64,000 nucleotides of DNA from Plantago ovata. Its lineage: Eukaryota > Streptophyta > Magnoliopsida > Lamiales > Plantaginaceae. Below, in pieces: positions 34,942 to 45,161 of the stretch; the first letter of the stretch is position 1, and every line of letters begins with the position of its first letter. A model generated the notes under the pieces. That model was not told where the DNA came from. It worked only from the letters and a program-made list of their open reading frames with translations, and searched no databases. Where the stretch lies: the NCBI GenBank assembly GCA_028274465.1, contig CM051455.1:88804871-88868870 (forward strand), read 5' to 3'. Made by a program: the position numbers and the translations under genes.

Positions 34942-35650
34942 TTGATCAAAATCTATGGCTCATGAAGAACTTTTGTTTAACCTTTTGATTTCCAGAACTT
35001 GCATCTGTTTATGTATATTTATGTGGATTCTCTATGTTAGTTTCTCTAGGTTTATTATCTTCATGCCAGCTACTACTTTTAAGTTTGATTATGGATATCT
35101 ATCGAACTAATTTAGTGATGTTATGATTTGAATACTAGTGTTCCCTAGTGTAATTGCTCGTGTGCATTGCTTAAATCAGGCCCTTACAGTTGTTCTGAGT
35201 ACTTCATTTAACCAGTTTTTAAATAATATCTATACCATAACAATGTGCATATACTTTGTGAAGCATACTTTTCCAAATCCTTCCCTTTCCATCAAAACTT
35301 TGCAGAAAATTAAAAGGGTCAACATATGACACATTGACACCACTGTGAACATTTGAACTTGACCTCTTAGAGACCAAACCAAAACTAGAGGAACTCTATG
35401 AGAAATCCAACAAACCGTTAGCTATTAAATACTACAAGCACTACAAAATCACTTGTCTCATCTGTCAACCACCATATTCTTTTCTAGATCAATCTGCCAA
35501 AGTTTGATGAGATGAAGAAGAATGAATAATGAAGAAGAAGAAGAGTAATCATCGTTAATAGTTCCACAAAGACATGAAAAATACAGATTATGGAGAGTTG
35601 TTATTTTCTCTTATTAAATGTCATTTATGTTTTACACTATCAAATGTATT
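34942..35650. other. AT-rich non-coding sequence
   Basis: I see no coding frame or repeat of note here. A GAAGAAGAA-rich piece lies near 35510-35545. It may be the 3' flank of the gene-like ORF. Confidence 0.4.
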
Positions 35651-35836
35651 ATTGAAATAGGTATTAGCCCGGTTGGTAAGAGGTGAAGTTTGGTGTAGGA
35701 GTCTCAGGTTCGATCTCCATGGTTATCAGTTTTTTGATAAATTATTCCTTTTTTTTATTTTATGCAACTTAGACGCCTAGTACCGGTATCGGACCTAGTG
35801 CACGCCCGGTAACTAGCGTGCATGCATGGGACGCCC
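35651..35836 (+). mobile_element. Candidate tRNA-derived SINE
   Basis: TAGCCCGGTTGG (35665-35676) resembles a pol III A box, and GGTTCGATCTC (35707-35717) resembles a B box 31 bp on, as in a tRNA-like head. A T-rich stretch (35730-35760) and a GC-richer body (CCGGTATCGGACC, CGCCCGGTAACTAG) follow, up to the start of element C. No TSD could be fixed because C abuts the 3' side. Confidence 0.4.
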
Positions 35837-37051
35837 TGATGAACGTGTATTTTACACCTTCATTCGAGTCTTTTTTCACCTATATAGCTATCCTCTATGT
35901 TAATTTAGCTATATTTTAGTGCATTTTATTAGAATAGTGTCACGTTTCCCTTTTCTTTGCATTTTTCAGGCTTTAGGTGAAAAACGTGTTTTTATGGGCA
36001 ATATTGATGAAGTAGACAAGGTTTTGGTGTTTCGAGGACATTCGTGGAGTATCTAGAAGGTTCCGGATGAGATTTGAGGCCTAGGGGACGAGTTTCAAGG
36101 CTTAAAGGTCACTAGAAGGCAAAATCCGAGTCCGAAAAGGAAAAGAATACTAAAATCTCGCTGAATTAGATCTGGAGCTCCCGGGCGGTTCGCCTGGGAT
36201 GTGCGGCGGTTCGCCCCACACCAGGCGGTTCGCCCGGCGTCTGGGGCGGTTCGCCCCACGTATTCCGACAGCATTATATATAGTTGCTCCATTCTCTACG
36301 TTTTTCATACCTTTTCACATTATTTTGAGAGACGAATTCTCAAGAGCCTGTTCTGGGAATTCTTAGCATAGGAGACTCTTTTTCTTATCAATTTGGAGGA
36401 TTAAGCATAGAAATTGGACCTCGTTGTTTATCAATTCTTGCTTGTGAGTTAGCAATTCTTCGGAGATTGACAACCTTCATCGGTAACATTGTATCTCACG
36501 ATTTTTCTACTTTTATTTATTTCTTTCAACATGTTTTCATTCAATATTGCTTTGATTCTTGTTGATTGCAATTTATCTATGAGTAGCTAAATCTATCGTT
36601 GGTGATAGTATGTGATTTCTTAGCTAGGGTTCTTAATTATGCATGGTTGGCTGTAACGCGATTCAGACTTGACTTATTGCTTTATTTCTTTGATCTATCT
36701 AAGCCCTATATCTTCGTAGTGTTGAATTGAACGGAACACATTAGACAATTCATGATCTTAGATTTCTATGCAAACGTTCAAGTACTTCATGCATGATTAT
36801 CAACGTGATGCTTTGAATGATCATACTATCGCTAACTTCCATTATTATTGATAAGAAAATCTGTGCTAAGTCGTTTGTTGAGTTTATAGTTTAAGTTAAA
36901 TTAGATAAAGCTAGTTATAGTCCTTAGAGATCGACACTCGAGGTTATTTTACTTCTACACTATGTACCTTGGTTTTCGTTGTAGTTGTGAATTGCCTTTG
37001 GCTAAAAACAAATTTATTTGATTAATTGAGTATGACAAATTCGGCTCATCA
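35837..37051 (+). repeat. Element C 5' LTR, 1215 bp
   Basis: It begins TGATGAACGTGTATTTTAC and ends GGCTCATCA, immediately before the primer site. A palindrome cluster (about 36178-36262) with GGCG-GTT-CGCC units lies just upstream of a TATA box (CATTATATATAG, near 36272). Confidence 0.85.
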
Positions 37052-37054
37052 AAT

Positions 37055-37071
37055 TGGCGCCGCTGTCGGGG
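37055..37071 (+). promoter_or_regulatory. Element C primer-binding site (tRNA-Asp type)
   Basis: TGGCGCCGCTGTCGGGG starts four bases after the LTR end. It is close to the complement of the plant tRNA-Asp 3' end, with two mismatches. Confidence 0.8.
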
Positions 37072-37190
37072 ACTATACTCCTTTTTTCTGTTTAGCTTAT
37101 TTATATTTTCAGCATTCAATTCCTAGTTATAGTAGTTTAGTTAATTTGATCTCTCCTGATACTCTTTTCTTAGCTTGTTACAGATAGTGT

Positions 37191-39350
37191 ATGCGAAGAA
37201 CACGATCTAGATAACACCGCTTGCTGAACCAATCGCTGAAATCGACAGAGTCTACCACCAAAGAAGACGACTACTTCGACGACATGAACTAGAGGAAATA
37301 GAGGATACTGATTTCTCTGAATCTCTACACAGTCTTTTTATGGAAATCGTCGTAATGGCAAAAGCTAGACCACTGAAATCATGGGTTCAACCCACCAAGG
37401 ATCGTATGAGGGAACCGGCGATTGTTCTTTCGTCTGCAACTCGAGATCTGGAAATAAAAAACCACATGTTCCAGCAACTTCCGAGGTTCTATGGCTTGGC
37501 TAGGGAAGACGTGATGGGGTACTTGCATGATATCGATGACTTCGTCAACCAACTTCCACGACCCGGAGCTGAAATAACAGTGGATGAGTTGAGAATGAAG
37601 GTTTTTGCTATGGGGCTTGGCGACAAGGCCAAGGCATGGTTGAGTTCTCTACCAGCGGGTTCGCTTGACACTTGGGCAAAGGTTTTTTCAGCATTCATGG
37701 AGAGATACTTTCCTCACACATTGACTACCGCGCTTAAGGCGCAAATCGCTGGATTCAAACAAGACTATGATGAGACCATGTACACCGCATTTGAGAGGTT
37801 CCAAGACCTCATGAACAAGTGCCCTCACCATGGTTTTGAGCTTTCGGATCTTGTCCAACACTTCTACAATGGACTAACCTTTGAGAATCAGCAAGTGGTG
37901 GATTTCCAATGTCGTGGCAATATTTGGGAGGAAACCGCGGAAGCCGTTTGGGCGGTTTTCGAAAGACTTGCTAAGGGTTCGCAATTCAAGGATCCAAGAG
38001 CAATGGTTAGGAGACATGGACCTGAAGCTCCACCTACTCAAGAGGCCCCTATGTATGGGGGGGATGGGTATCGATTCGAGTGCTTTACCAATGAGTTGAA
38101 ACAAGTCCTCAAGAGCTCCGTTGGAACAACTATGTCGAATGCAGTTTGCCGAATATGCAAGAAGCATGGGCATCGAGCTCATATGTGTAGATCGGAGCTT
38201 GCATATGATGATGGCAATTGGGTTCAAGGAAGCGAAGAGGAGGCTTTTGCTGCGGACTTTGGTATTCAAGAAGCTAGCTATGGACAAGATGGTAGGAATC
38301 CTCGAGGTGGATTTTGGAGAAGAGGGTTCCGAAACAATCAAGGATATGCACCGGCTAGCCAAACTTATGGCCCTAACCAAGACCGTAGTAAGCTTAGTTA
38401 TGGTAATGATCACTGCGAAAATCCCACTCCCAAGGAGCAATCGAAGTCGAAGACGGCTCTACTCATGGAAAACTTGCAGAAAATGGTTGATCACACCCAA
38501 ACGTTTTCTTAAGCGTTATGAAGAAGATTCTGGGAAGACTAGGGCGAGGCTGGATCGTTTGGAAGAGAGCACTAGGATTTCTCATCAAAAGATGTAAGAG
38601 TTGATTGACCGTGGAGCGAGTAGGGAGCATGGGAAGTTGCCTAGCAACACTGAGAAGTCGATGTCTATTACCTTGGTGGGTGATCTTCCTGTTGAAATCA
38701 CCATCAAGAAGGTTGCTAAATGTGAGTGTTGCAAAGATGGAGAACCTCCACTAGCCAAGGAAGAAGAGAAGGACCTTGGCTATGATGCGAGTGAAGAGGA
38801 GCAAGCGGATCCCGAGCCAATTCCTGAGAGTTTCGAGGTTAAGGTAGGAATTGGTGAACTTGAAGATGTTCGTGCTACACTAGATACGGGATCTTACTCT
38901 AGTGTGCTCCCAATGAATGTCTTTGAGAAGAGTGGCCTTGGAAAACTATATGAGCATAAGGCTATTGTGCAATTGGCGGATGGATCCTTTGTGAGACCCG
39001 AAGACGTTGTGAAGAACGTATTGGTTAAGATTGGTGAAGCTTCTGTGTACACAAACTTTGTAGTTATGCCGGCGTCTACACCTGGGATGGGGGATGTTGT
39101 TCTCTTGGGGAGAACGTTCTTGACTAAGCTACGCTCCGTGATAGACATCTACCGAAGAACTTGCACCATTGAGGTGGATGGCAAGCAACATGTGTTGCGA
39201 GCCATATCTGATCCAAATATTCACTTCAATGCTTCTCACACAATTAACTACTTTGGTCTTGCTGTCTATGTTCATTCTCATTCACAGGTTCGTGGCATGA
39301 GGAAAAGATCCATGAAGGGGAAGTCTAGTACCCTCAAAAAGAAGAACTAA
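37191..39350 (+). pseudogene. Element C ORF1: gag-protease, two frameshifts and one stop
   Basis: ATG 37191 (MRRTRSR) matches the MPRTRT start of B. A frameshift near 37210 leads to the main frame, which runs to 38512. The gag domain is clear (IKNHMFQQLPRFYGLA, GDKAKAWLSSLPAG, FMERYFPH, CPHHGFELSDLVQHFYNGL). The zinc knuckle is intact (CRICKKHGHRAHMC, about 38146-38187). A second frameshift near 38505 and a TAA at 38595-38597 (CAA in the B relative) precede the protease part, which has DTGSYSSVLPMNVF near 38883 and VVLLGRTFLTK. The ORF ends at 39350 with no polymerase downstream. Two frameshifts make it older-looking than B1. Confidence 0.85.
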
Positions 39351-39986
39351 GAGCAAGAAGAAGTCGAGTCAAAGACTATAAACAATGGCGCTATCCGGGA
39401 GGCAACCCGGAGTTTTTATCGCTTTTTTATCGCTTTATTGCATTGCATGCATTCATACATAGAACAATTTGCCTTTCTTTATGTGAATTTGTTCGTTATG
39501 TGATGTTTTGTGCTTATGTTTATGTCTGAGTGAATTTTTTTCGAGTATTTTTATGAGGATAATGGTTTTCGGGGATAAAAACTAAACGTTTTTCGAAAAA
39601 TTTCGTCTCCCCACCTCTGGAGGTGGGGGGTGAATCGTCCCACGTCGCCAGAGAGCTTCAGGCTCTCTGGCAGTGGGGGGCGATTCGCCCCACACCGCCA
39701 GAGAGCTCTGGCGATGGGGGGCGAATCGCCCCACACATGGGGCCAGTCGCCCCCCGTTTCCTGAAAGTATTTGAGCGTGTTTCCTCCCCCAAATCCTCAT
39801 TATCTCATCTTCTTCACCTCTCTTACTCCAAAACACCCAAAAACTCAAAAAAAAATTTAATCTTTCATAAAATCTTCAATTCTCCATCAAATTTTGTGTT
39901 CTTTAGCTTCAGTCGGAGCCCATTACGTGCTCTTTCTTTCCATCCGAACAAATTTCATCCTAGTTCATCCATTCTTCGGATCTGAG
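39351..39986 (+). promoter_or_regulatory. Element C inter-ORF region: palindrome array and pyrimidine-rich leader exon
   Basis: From about 39600 to 39765 lie GGGGCG-ATT-CGCCCC and GGGGCG-AAT-CGCCCC, a hairpin with 10-bp arms GCCAGAGAGC and a 5-nt loop, and an 18-bp near-palindrome CGCCAGAG..CTCTGGCG. A pyrimidine-rich, leader-like stretch follows to a donor at 39986/39987. The layout suggests a promoter and 5' UTR for ORF2. No strong TATA box is seen. Confidence 0.55.
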
Positions 39987-40538
39987 GTAACTTCACATGA
40001 ACCCTAATTTTTCAAATTTGTGGGTTTTTTATTTATGATTCAATTAAGCTTATATGATGTATGGGTTGATTGTTTGTGTGATTAGAAACGTTATTCACTA
40101 TCAATTTCATGTTCAATTATGCTTGGTTTGTTGGTTTGAAAATTTTTCCTACTAAGATGTCTATGTCTTAAAGTGCATTGTTTCTTTTCCTTTTATTCCA
40201 TGTCTATGCGTGTGCTTATTGATATGATAATGATGAACATGATGGTAGAACGCATGATTGATGAGTTTGAGGATTTTTGATGCTAGATTTTTTGCTACTA
40301 TGGTATGATTTGAGCCTTATGATTTAAGGCTATTTGTTGTCTAGCAAGAGCTTAATGTGATATGTTACATGTCTAAGATATGTTGGTGTGTTGCATTTTA
40401 GTTCTATAAGTGGCTAGATTAGACATGGAGGTTTTGAGGAGTACGATTGTTGAAGTTATCACTCGTGTGTTTCACTCTTGCATTTGCATATGCATGAATC
40501 TGTTTTATGTCATACAAGATACTAATTGTTGCTTGTAG
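39987..40538 (+). other. Element C candidate leader intron upstream of ORF2 (552 bp)
   Basis: The donor is CTGAG|GTAACTTCACATGAACCC and the acceptor is TTGCTTGTAG|GTACCATG. Both ends match the B1/B3 intron (GTACCTCTCATGAACCC; TAG|GTACCATGG), while the interior is diverged and AT-rich. Confidence 0.6.
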
Positions 40539-40543
40539 GTACC

Positions 40544-40604
40544 ATGCCACCACGTGACAAGAAGAAAGCAGGCTCGTCTAAGAGCAAGAAGGGAAAGGGG
40601 GCAG
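40544..40604 (+). pseudogene. Element C ORF2, 5' fragment
   Basis: ATG 40544 follows the conserved acceptor by five bases and encodes MPPRDKKKAGSSKSKKGKGA, a basic NLS-like start as in B ORF2. The frame is cut after 61 nt by B2 and resumes in phase at 60274 once one GGCAG copy is dropped. Confidence 0.8.
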
Positions 40605-42010
40605 TGATGAACGTATTTTTGACGCGTTCATCTTGTCTTTTTTCCCTTCTTTTGTTATCTTCTAGCCTTGTTTTTTGGTTAGTTTTGTAGAATAGTGTCA
40701 CGTTTTGTGTTTTCTGCATTTTCAGGCACTTAGGTACGAAACAGCATTTTTGGAGCTAAAAACGAGCCTTTTTGATTAAAAAGATGGCCCCGTTGAAGTT
40801 CCCCAATCTCCATGGCTTGTTCGTGAGAGTTTGAGCATCAATAAGCATTGAGAAGGATGAGTCCAAGGCACCCGAGGATCGTACGAGGGCAAAAAGATTG
40901 AGTTTGAAGACAAAAATCTGCCCAGGAGCCAAGCTAAGCGCCTGGAATAGTGAAGCGCTCCGCTTCATTTTACAGGAGCTTTGGCACAGCAGCCAAGCGA
41001 AGCGCTTGGAGGGCCAAAGAGCTTCGCTTGACAAGCGCTCCGCCTGGACTCTCCAAGCGGTCCGCTTGGCAGTGGTTACGTTTTCGGATTTTCCTTCTTA
41101 GATCTGATCTTCTGTTACTTTTTGGAGACTTTTTGAACACTAGCTTCGTTTTGGAGAGCTCCTAAGCCCCAAAACTCAGAGAAAACTCAGATTACATTGT
41201 ATTTTAGATTGGATTAAAGGTTTTGGCATAGGATTGCATGCGTTGTTTCATCTACGGAGAGGTTTTCATCAATACCCACCGATTAGTGACAGCTTGGTGG
41301 TAACATTGTATCATTATCTCTTGTCTAGTAGTTTGATTTGATGTATTCTATTTACAATTCATATGATTTGATGTCTATGTTGATGAATATGAGTAGCTAA
41401 ATCCTTTGTGTTGGTGGTAGAATGTAGAATATGCATGCTATGGGTTATGTTGTGCTTACATGAGATTGTGATTCAATCTTGCTGCAAATTCCTTCATATG
41501 ATTCTTAGTTGCCTATAAAATATATTCGAATTGAGTATAGTGACAAACTCTTGGTCAATGAAAGCTATAGGATTGTATGTTAGAGATTTGCAGCATGCTA
41601 GATAAATGGTGTTAGTGACAAGCACCTCTAAAGTATTGATAGTGGTCTTTTATGATGTGTGTCTTGAAAGTTACCTAGACGAGTTGCTTAGCAGACTTGA
41701 TCGAAGGTTTTACGCACTGAACTTGTGAGCATATTCGTAACTCATGCATGTGTATTTGATTTCTACCACCAACCGTTTTCCAAACTTGATTACAACAATC
41801 TGATTTCTCGTTGCTTTGTTCTAAGAAAAAAATTCTATAAACACTTGAACTCGTTGTCTGAAATAACTAGTAAAAACCACAAACAAAGCCACGTTAGGTC
41901 CCGAGAGAACGACACTCGGGGACAACTTGCCATTGCACTCTAGTTTGTGTAGTGATAAGTGTTCTTTGGCTTTTTAAACAAATTTAATTGGTGAAAAAAC
42001 GACATCATCA
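40605..42010 (+). repeat. B2 first LTR, 1406 bp
   Basis: It begins TGATGAACGTATTTTTGACG and ends CGACATCATCA. The palindrome cluster is at about 40930-41078. The same length as the middle LTR supports tandem duplication. Confidence 0.92.
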
Positions 42011-42013
42011 ATT

Positions 42014-42030
42014 TGGCGTCGCTGCCGGGG
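42014..42030 (+). promoter_or_regulatory. B2 first primer-binding site
   Basis: TGGCGTCGCTGCCGGGG lies three bases after the LTR. It is tRNA-Asp type with two mismatches. The same sequence is at 46571-46587 after the middle LTR. Confidence 0.75.
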
Positions 42031-42284
42031 ACTTAACTCCTTTGGTTGGTGTTTTTGTTTTGGTTTTTCAGCCAACATCACTTTCTCACCTCATTTCTTT
42101 CCCCCTATCTTTTTCGGAAAATTTATCTAATCTGCTCTTGGTTACCTTGCGTGCTTGCGCTCTTTGTATATATTATTAGATTAGAGGTTTTTTTCCCTTG
42201 CAAGTTATTTTTTTTTTATTCTTTTGTGGATTCTGCTCCTTGGTTTCTTGTTTCCTCATGTGCAGAAACTAGTTCCTTGTAAGG

Positions 42285-43211
42285 ATGAGTATGCGAGCTT
42301 CTTTAACAAGGTATGTGCGACCTCGAGGGCCTTGCATAACATTGGACGAAGATTGCAAGGATTATGACTTTGATCCTTCGTACTACTCCATTATTTCCAC
42401 GTTTTCGAGTGGTGATGATCCAAGAGAGTTCTTAGACACGTTCGAGGAAGGTGTGTTGAGGATACCTTGGGAGAATGTGGAGGGGGTTATTTTATCACAT
42501 GAGCAGCTTTGTATAAGAGGATTTATGGGAGCCTTGAGAGGGAGCGCTCGGGAATGGCTCAGAATCCCGCCGGAAAGATCATTGCACACTTGGGATGAAA
42601 TAACCAACAAGTTTCTGGAACATTGGGATTGGGACTCACCTCCCGGTTCAAAGACATGGACGTCTCGCTTCGCTAGTCCGCCACCAGAAATCGACATAGC
42701 CAATGTAGAGAAATGTTGTGAAGAATCTATTGATGAAGCCTCTTCAGTGCTTAACTTGGATTCCACGTCCTTAACTGAGGATGTCAAGACTGTTGGTAAA
42801 GAAGAAGTCGTGGAGGAGGTGATGACTGAATCCATTGCTTCACCTGAGTCAGACAGTGTTGTCTTGAGTTGTGTTGAGATCGAGGAGCTACTCTCTGAAG
42901 ATTTTGGTGTCTCTGAATCGACATGTTTGGATTCTATTGCTACAGACACTATTGATCTTGACTCCTATGTTCTGGTCCATGCACCCACCTATGAGCTTCA
43001 AGGGAGTTTTGATCCATTTTTTTCTTTTTATTTTCCCTCTGATTCCTTTAGTTATTTCTTAGATTTTGATTTTGTTAATTTAGTAGACTTTTATTTTCAG
43101 GGAATCATGGATTTGCTTGAGGACTTGAGGAGAGGAGCCAAAGATGGTTCCCAAGATGCAAGGAGTAATGGAACGAATGCACGAGATTCGTTCCCATTTG
43201 ATAATGGATAA
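42285..43211 (+). CDS. B2 internal 1: short gag-like protein (308 residues), intact
   Basis: ATG 42285 (MSMRASLTRYVRPRGP) opens an uninterrupted frame. Residues ~45-110 (DPREFLDTFEEGVLRIPWENVEG, then LRGSAREWLRIPPERSLHTWDEITNKFLEHW) match the core of the retrotransposon gag domain. The rest is acidic and Ser-rich with no zinc knuckle and no protease. It ends in a Phe/Asp/Ser-rich stretch and a charged tail. The same ORF recurs in internal 2. A reduced gag kept open in two copies hints at a function in packaging, but it may simply be young. Confidence 0.75.
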   Translation: MSMRASLTRYVRPRGPCITLDEDCKDYDFDPSYYSIISTFSSGDDPREFLDTFEEGVLRIPWENVEGVILSHEQLCIRGFMGALRGSAREWLRIPPERSLHTWDEITNKFLEHWDWDSPPGSKTWTSRFASPPPEIDIANVEKCCEESIDEASSVLNLDSTSLTEDVKTVGKEEVVEEVMTESIASPESDSVVLSCVEIEELLSEDFGVSESTCLDSIATDTIDLDSYVLVHAPTYELQGSFDPFFSFYFPSDSFSYFLDFDFVNLVDFYFQGIMDLLEDLRRGAKDGSQDARSNGTNARDSFPFDNG

Positions 43212-45161
43212 CCTTTGTGGTATTTCTTTGCATGTAGTTTAGTTTTTCCTCTTTATTTGCTTTTGTAGTTGTGGCATGTGTGCCTTTTGTCGTGATTCGT
43301 TTAGTCTAGTGTTTGTCTTGGTGCCTTAGGTGATTAAGATAGGAAAAAACATCGAAAATCTGGAAACAGAGCCAAGCGAAGCGCTTGGAAGGGCCAAGCG
43401 GTCCGCTTGAATCTTCAGTAAATCAAAAAAAATTTACTGGAATTTCAAGCGGAGCGCCTGGAGCCTCCCAAGCGCTCCGCTTGACAAGCGGTCCGCCTGG
43501 ACCCTGTACCCAGATTTTCCTCGTTTTTTCCATTCTTCTCACCTTTTTGCACCCGTTTTCACATGTTTCTTGAGTCCTTTCAGGTACTACTCATATATAG
43601 GAGATTGGACACGAACCTTTATCTCAGGGAAGCGTACTTTCAATCCAATTTTTCCTTTTCATTCAACTTTTCTTTTCTCAAGGACGAGCAAAAGTTTAGG
43701 TTTGGGGAGGGGGTATTGGATTTTCAGTACTATATGCTTGTGTGGTTCGTACATGCCTGATTTTACTCAAGTTCATGTGATTTGTCGTGTTTTTTCAAAT
43801 TTTTGCATGCATATCATCCCTAGATTAGTTGTTGCACGTTGTTGTGTGTGGAGTTTATTGCCAAGTCTTTTGAACTTTTTTATTGAGTAGACTAAGTGTT
43901 TATGACCATTATCATATGTTGCATCACTTTGCAAGTAGTTTGAGGCTTGTCTCGCTTGGTTTATCACATTCACATGTGCACTAGTTAAGCTTAGTAGTCT
44001 CGACATCACCTTGAGTGGTGTTTCTTCTGCTGCGGTTCACGATGGCCTTATCAAATGATGCATGTTAGAGTCTATGGTTGTAACCCGTGTAATTATGTAC
44101 GTAAGAGGCGACAAGTTCTTCACCTCGATTAGAGATTGCCAAATGCCTATGAAGGAGGTAGTGTGAGGTGTGTGATTCCTTGTATTAAACCTATTCTATC
44201 GAATAGGTTTCTGGAGGGGGTTGCTTCGTTATACTTGTCTTTCGTCTTTGAATCGTTGTAAAGTTTTCTTTTTGTTTTGTGTCCCAACCTATTCTTTCGA
44301 ATAGGTTTGGGGAGGTGTCTTTGTAAAAGAGTCTTTCCTTTTTCTTTTTCGTCTTTGTGCTCAAACCTATTCTTTCGAATAGGTTTGGGGAGGTGTTTTT
44401 GACACTTAGTACTGCTGCTTGCCCCTATATAAAAAATAAAAAAAAAAAAAAAGAAAGAGAAAAAGAAAAGAAGAAGAAAAGAAAAAGAAATATATAAAAA
44501 AAAAGAGAAAAGAAAAAAAAAAAGAAAGAAAATAAAGAATAAGACCCAAAAGCAAAAGAAGGGTCGTTGCAAGCCAAAAGCAGTCTCGTAGTGTCAAGTG
44601 TCATGTAAATATTTTGTCCTTGTGAAGTATCGAGTTGTAAATTCTATCTTTCGTTTCGTGTCGCCTTTGTCCAAGGCCTGTTCTTGACCGCCCTCGTCTT
44701 GCTATTCAAGAAGTAGTTGAAAGAGGCTCATTCTTGAGAGTCTGGGTAGAATAGGGGAGTGTTATCTTTCTAAGGGAACCCTCCTTCGTTTGGCGAGAGC
44801 CAGTATTGGTTCGCCCTCTCTTGAGGAAAAGTCTCGCTTGGTGAAAGTTGTAAGCCCTCGGTTTCATAGGCACGGGGCAATTGTAGTATGATAACATGCA
44901 TCATTGTGTCGTCACTGACCAGGTCCAGGTAGAAGATGTTACGAGAGACTCCTTTGCTTAACCAAGTGCACATGAGAATGTGTATATTCGCAATCGAGGC
45001 ATTCTTCAACCTACTTGCATGTCATGCTCATTTGGTTTTGTTCATAAGCATTTGGTAGATTCAATAGATTAGTTCACTTTACTTGGCATGAGACTCCTTT
45101 TGTGTTGCATTTAGGATAGTTTGTTGCTTGAGGACAAGCAAAGGTTTTGGTTTGGGGAGTT
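43212..45161 (+). other. B2 internal 1 3' region: palindromes, PPT-like block, hairpins and PPT
   Basis: The palindrome array is at about 43370-43500. A PPT-like block at 43681-43710 (GGACGAGCAAAAGTTTAGG then TTTGGGGAGG) matches the true PPT block at 45131-45160 in 26 of 30 bases. Three hairpins with AACCTATTC/GAATAGGTT arms lie near 44190, 44283 and 44366, and each is, or once was, followed by TTTGGGGAGG. A long A/G tract spans about 44430-44545. No credible ORF is present. Confidence 0.8.
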
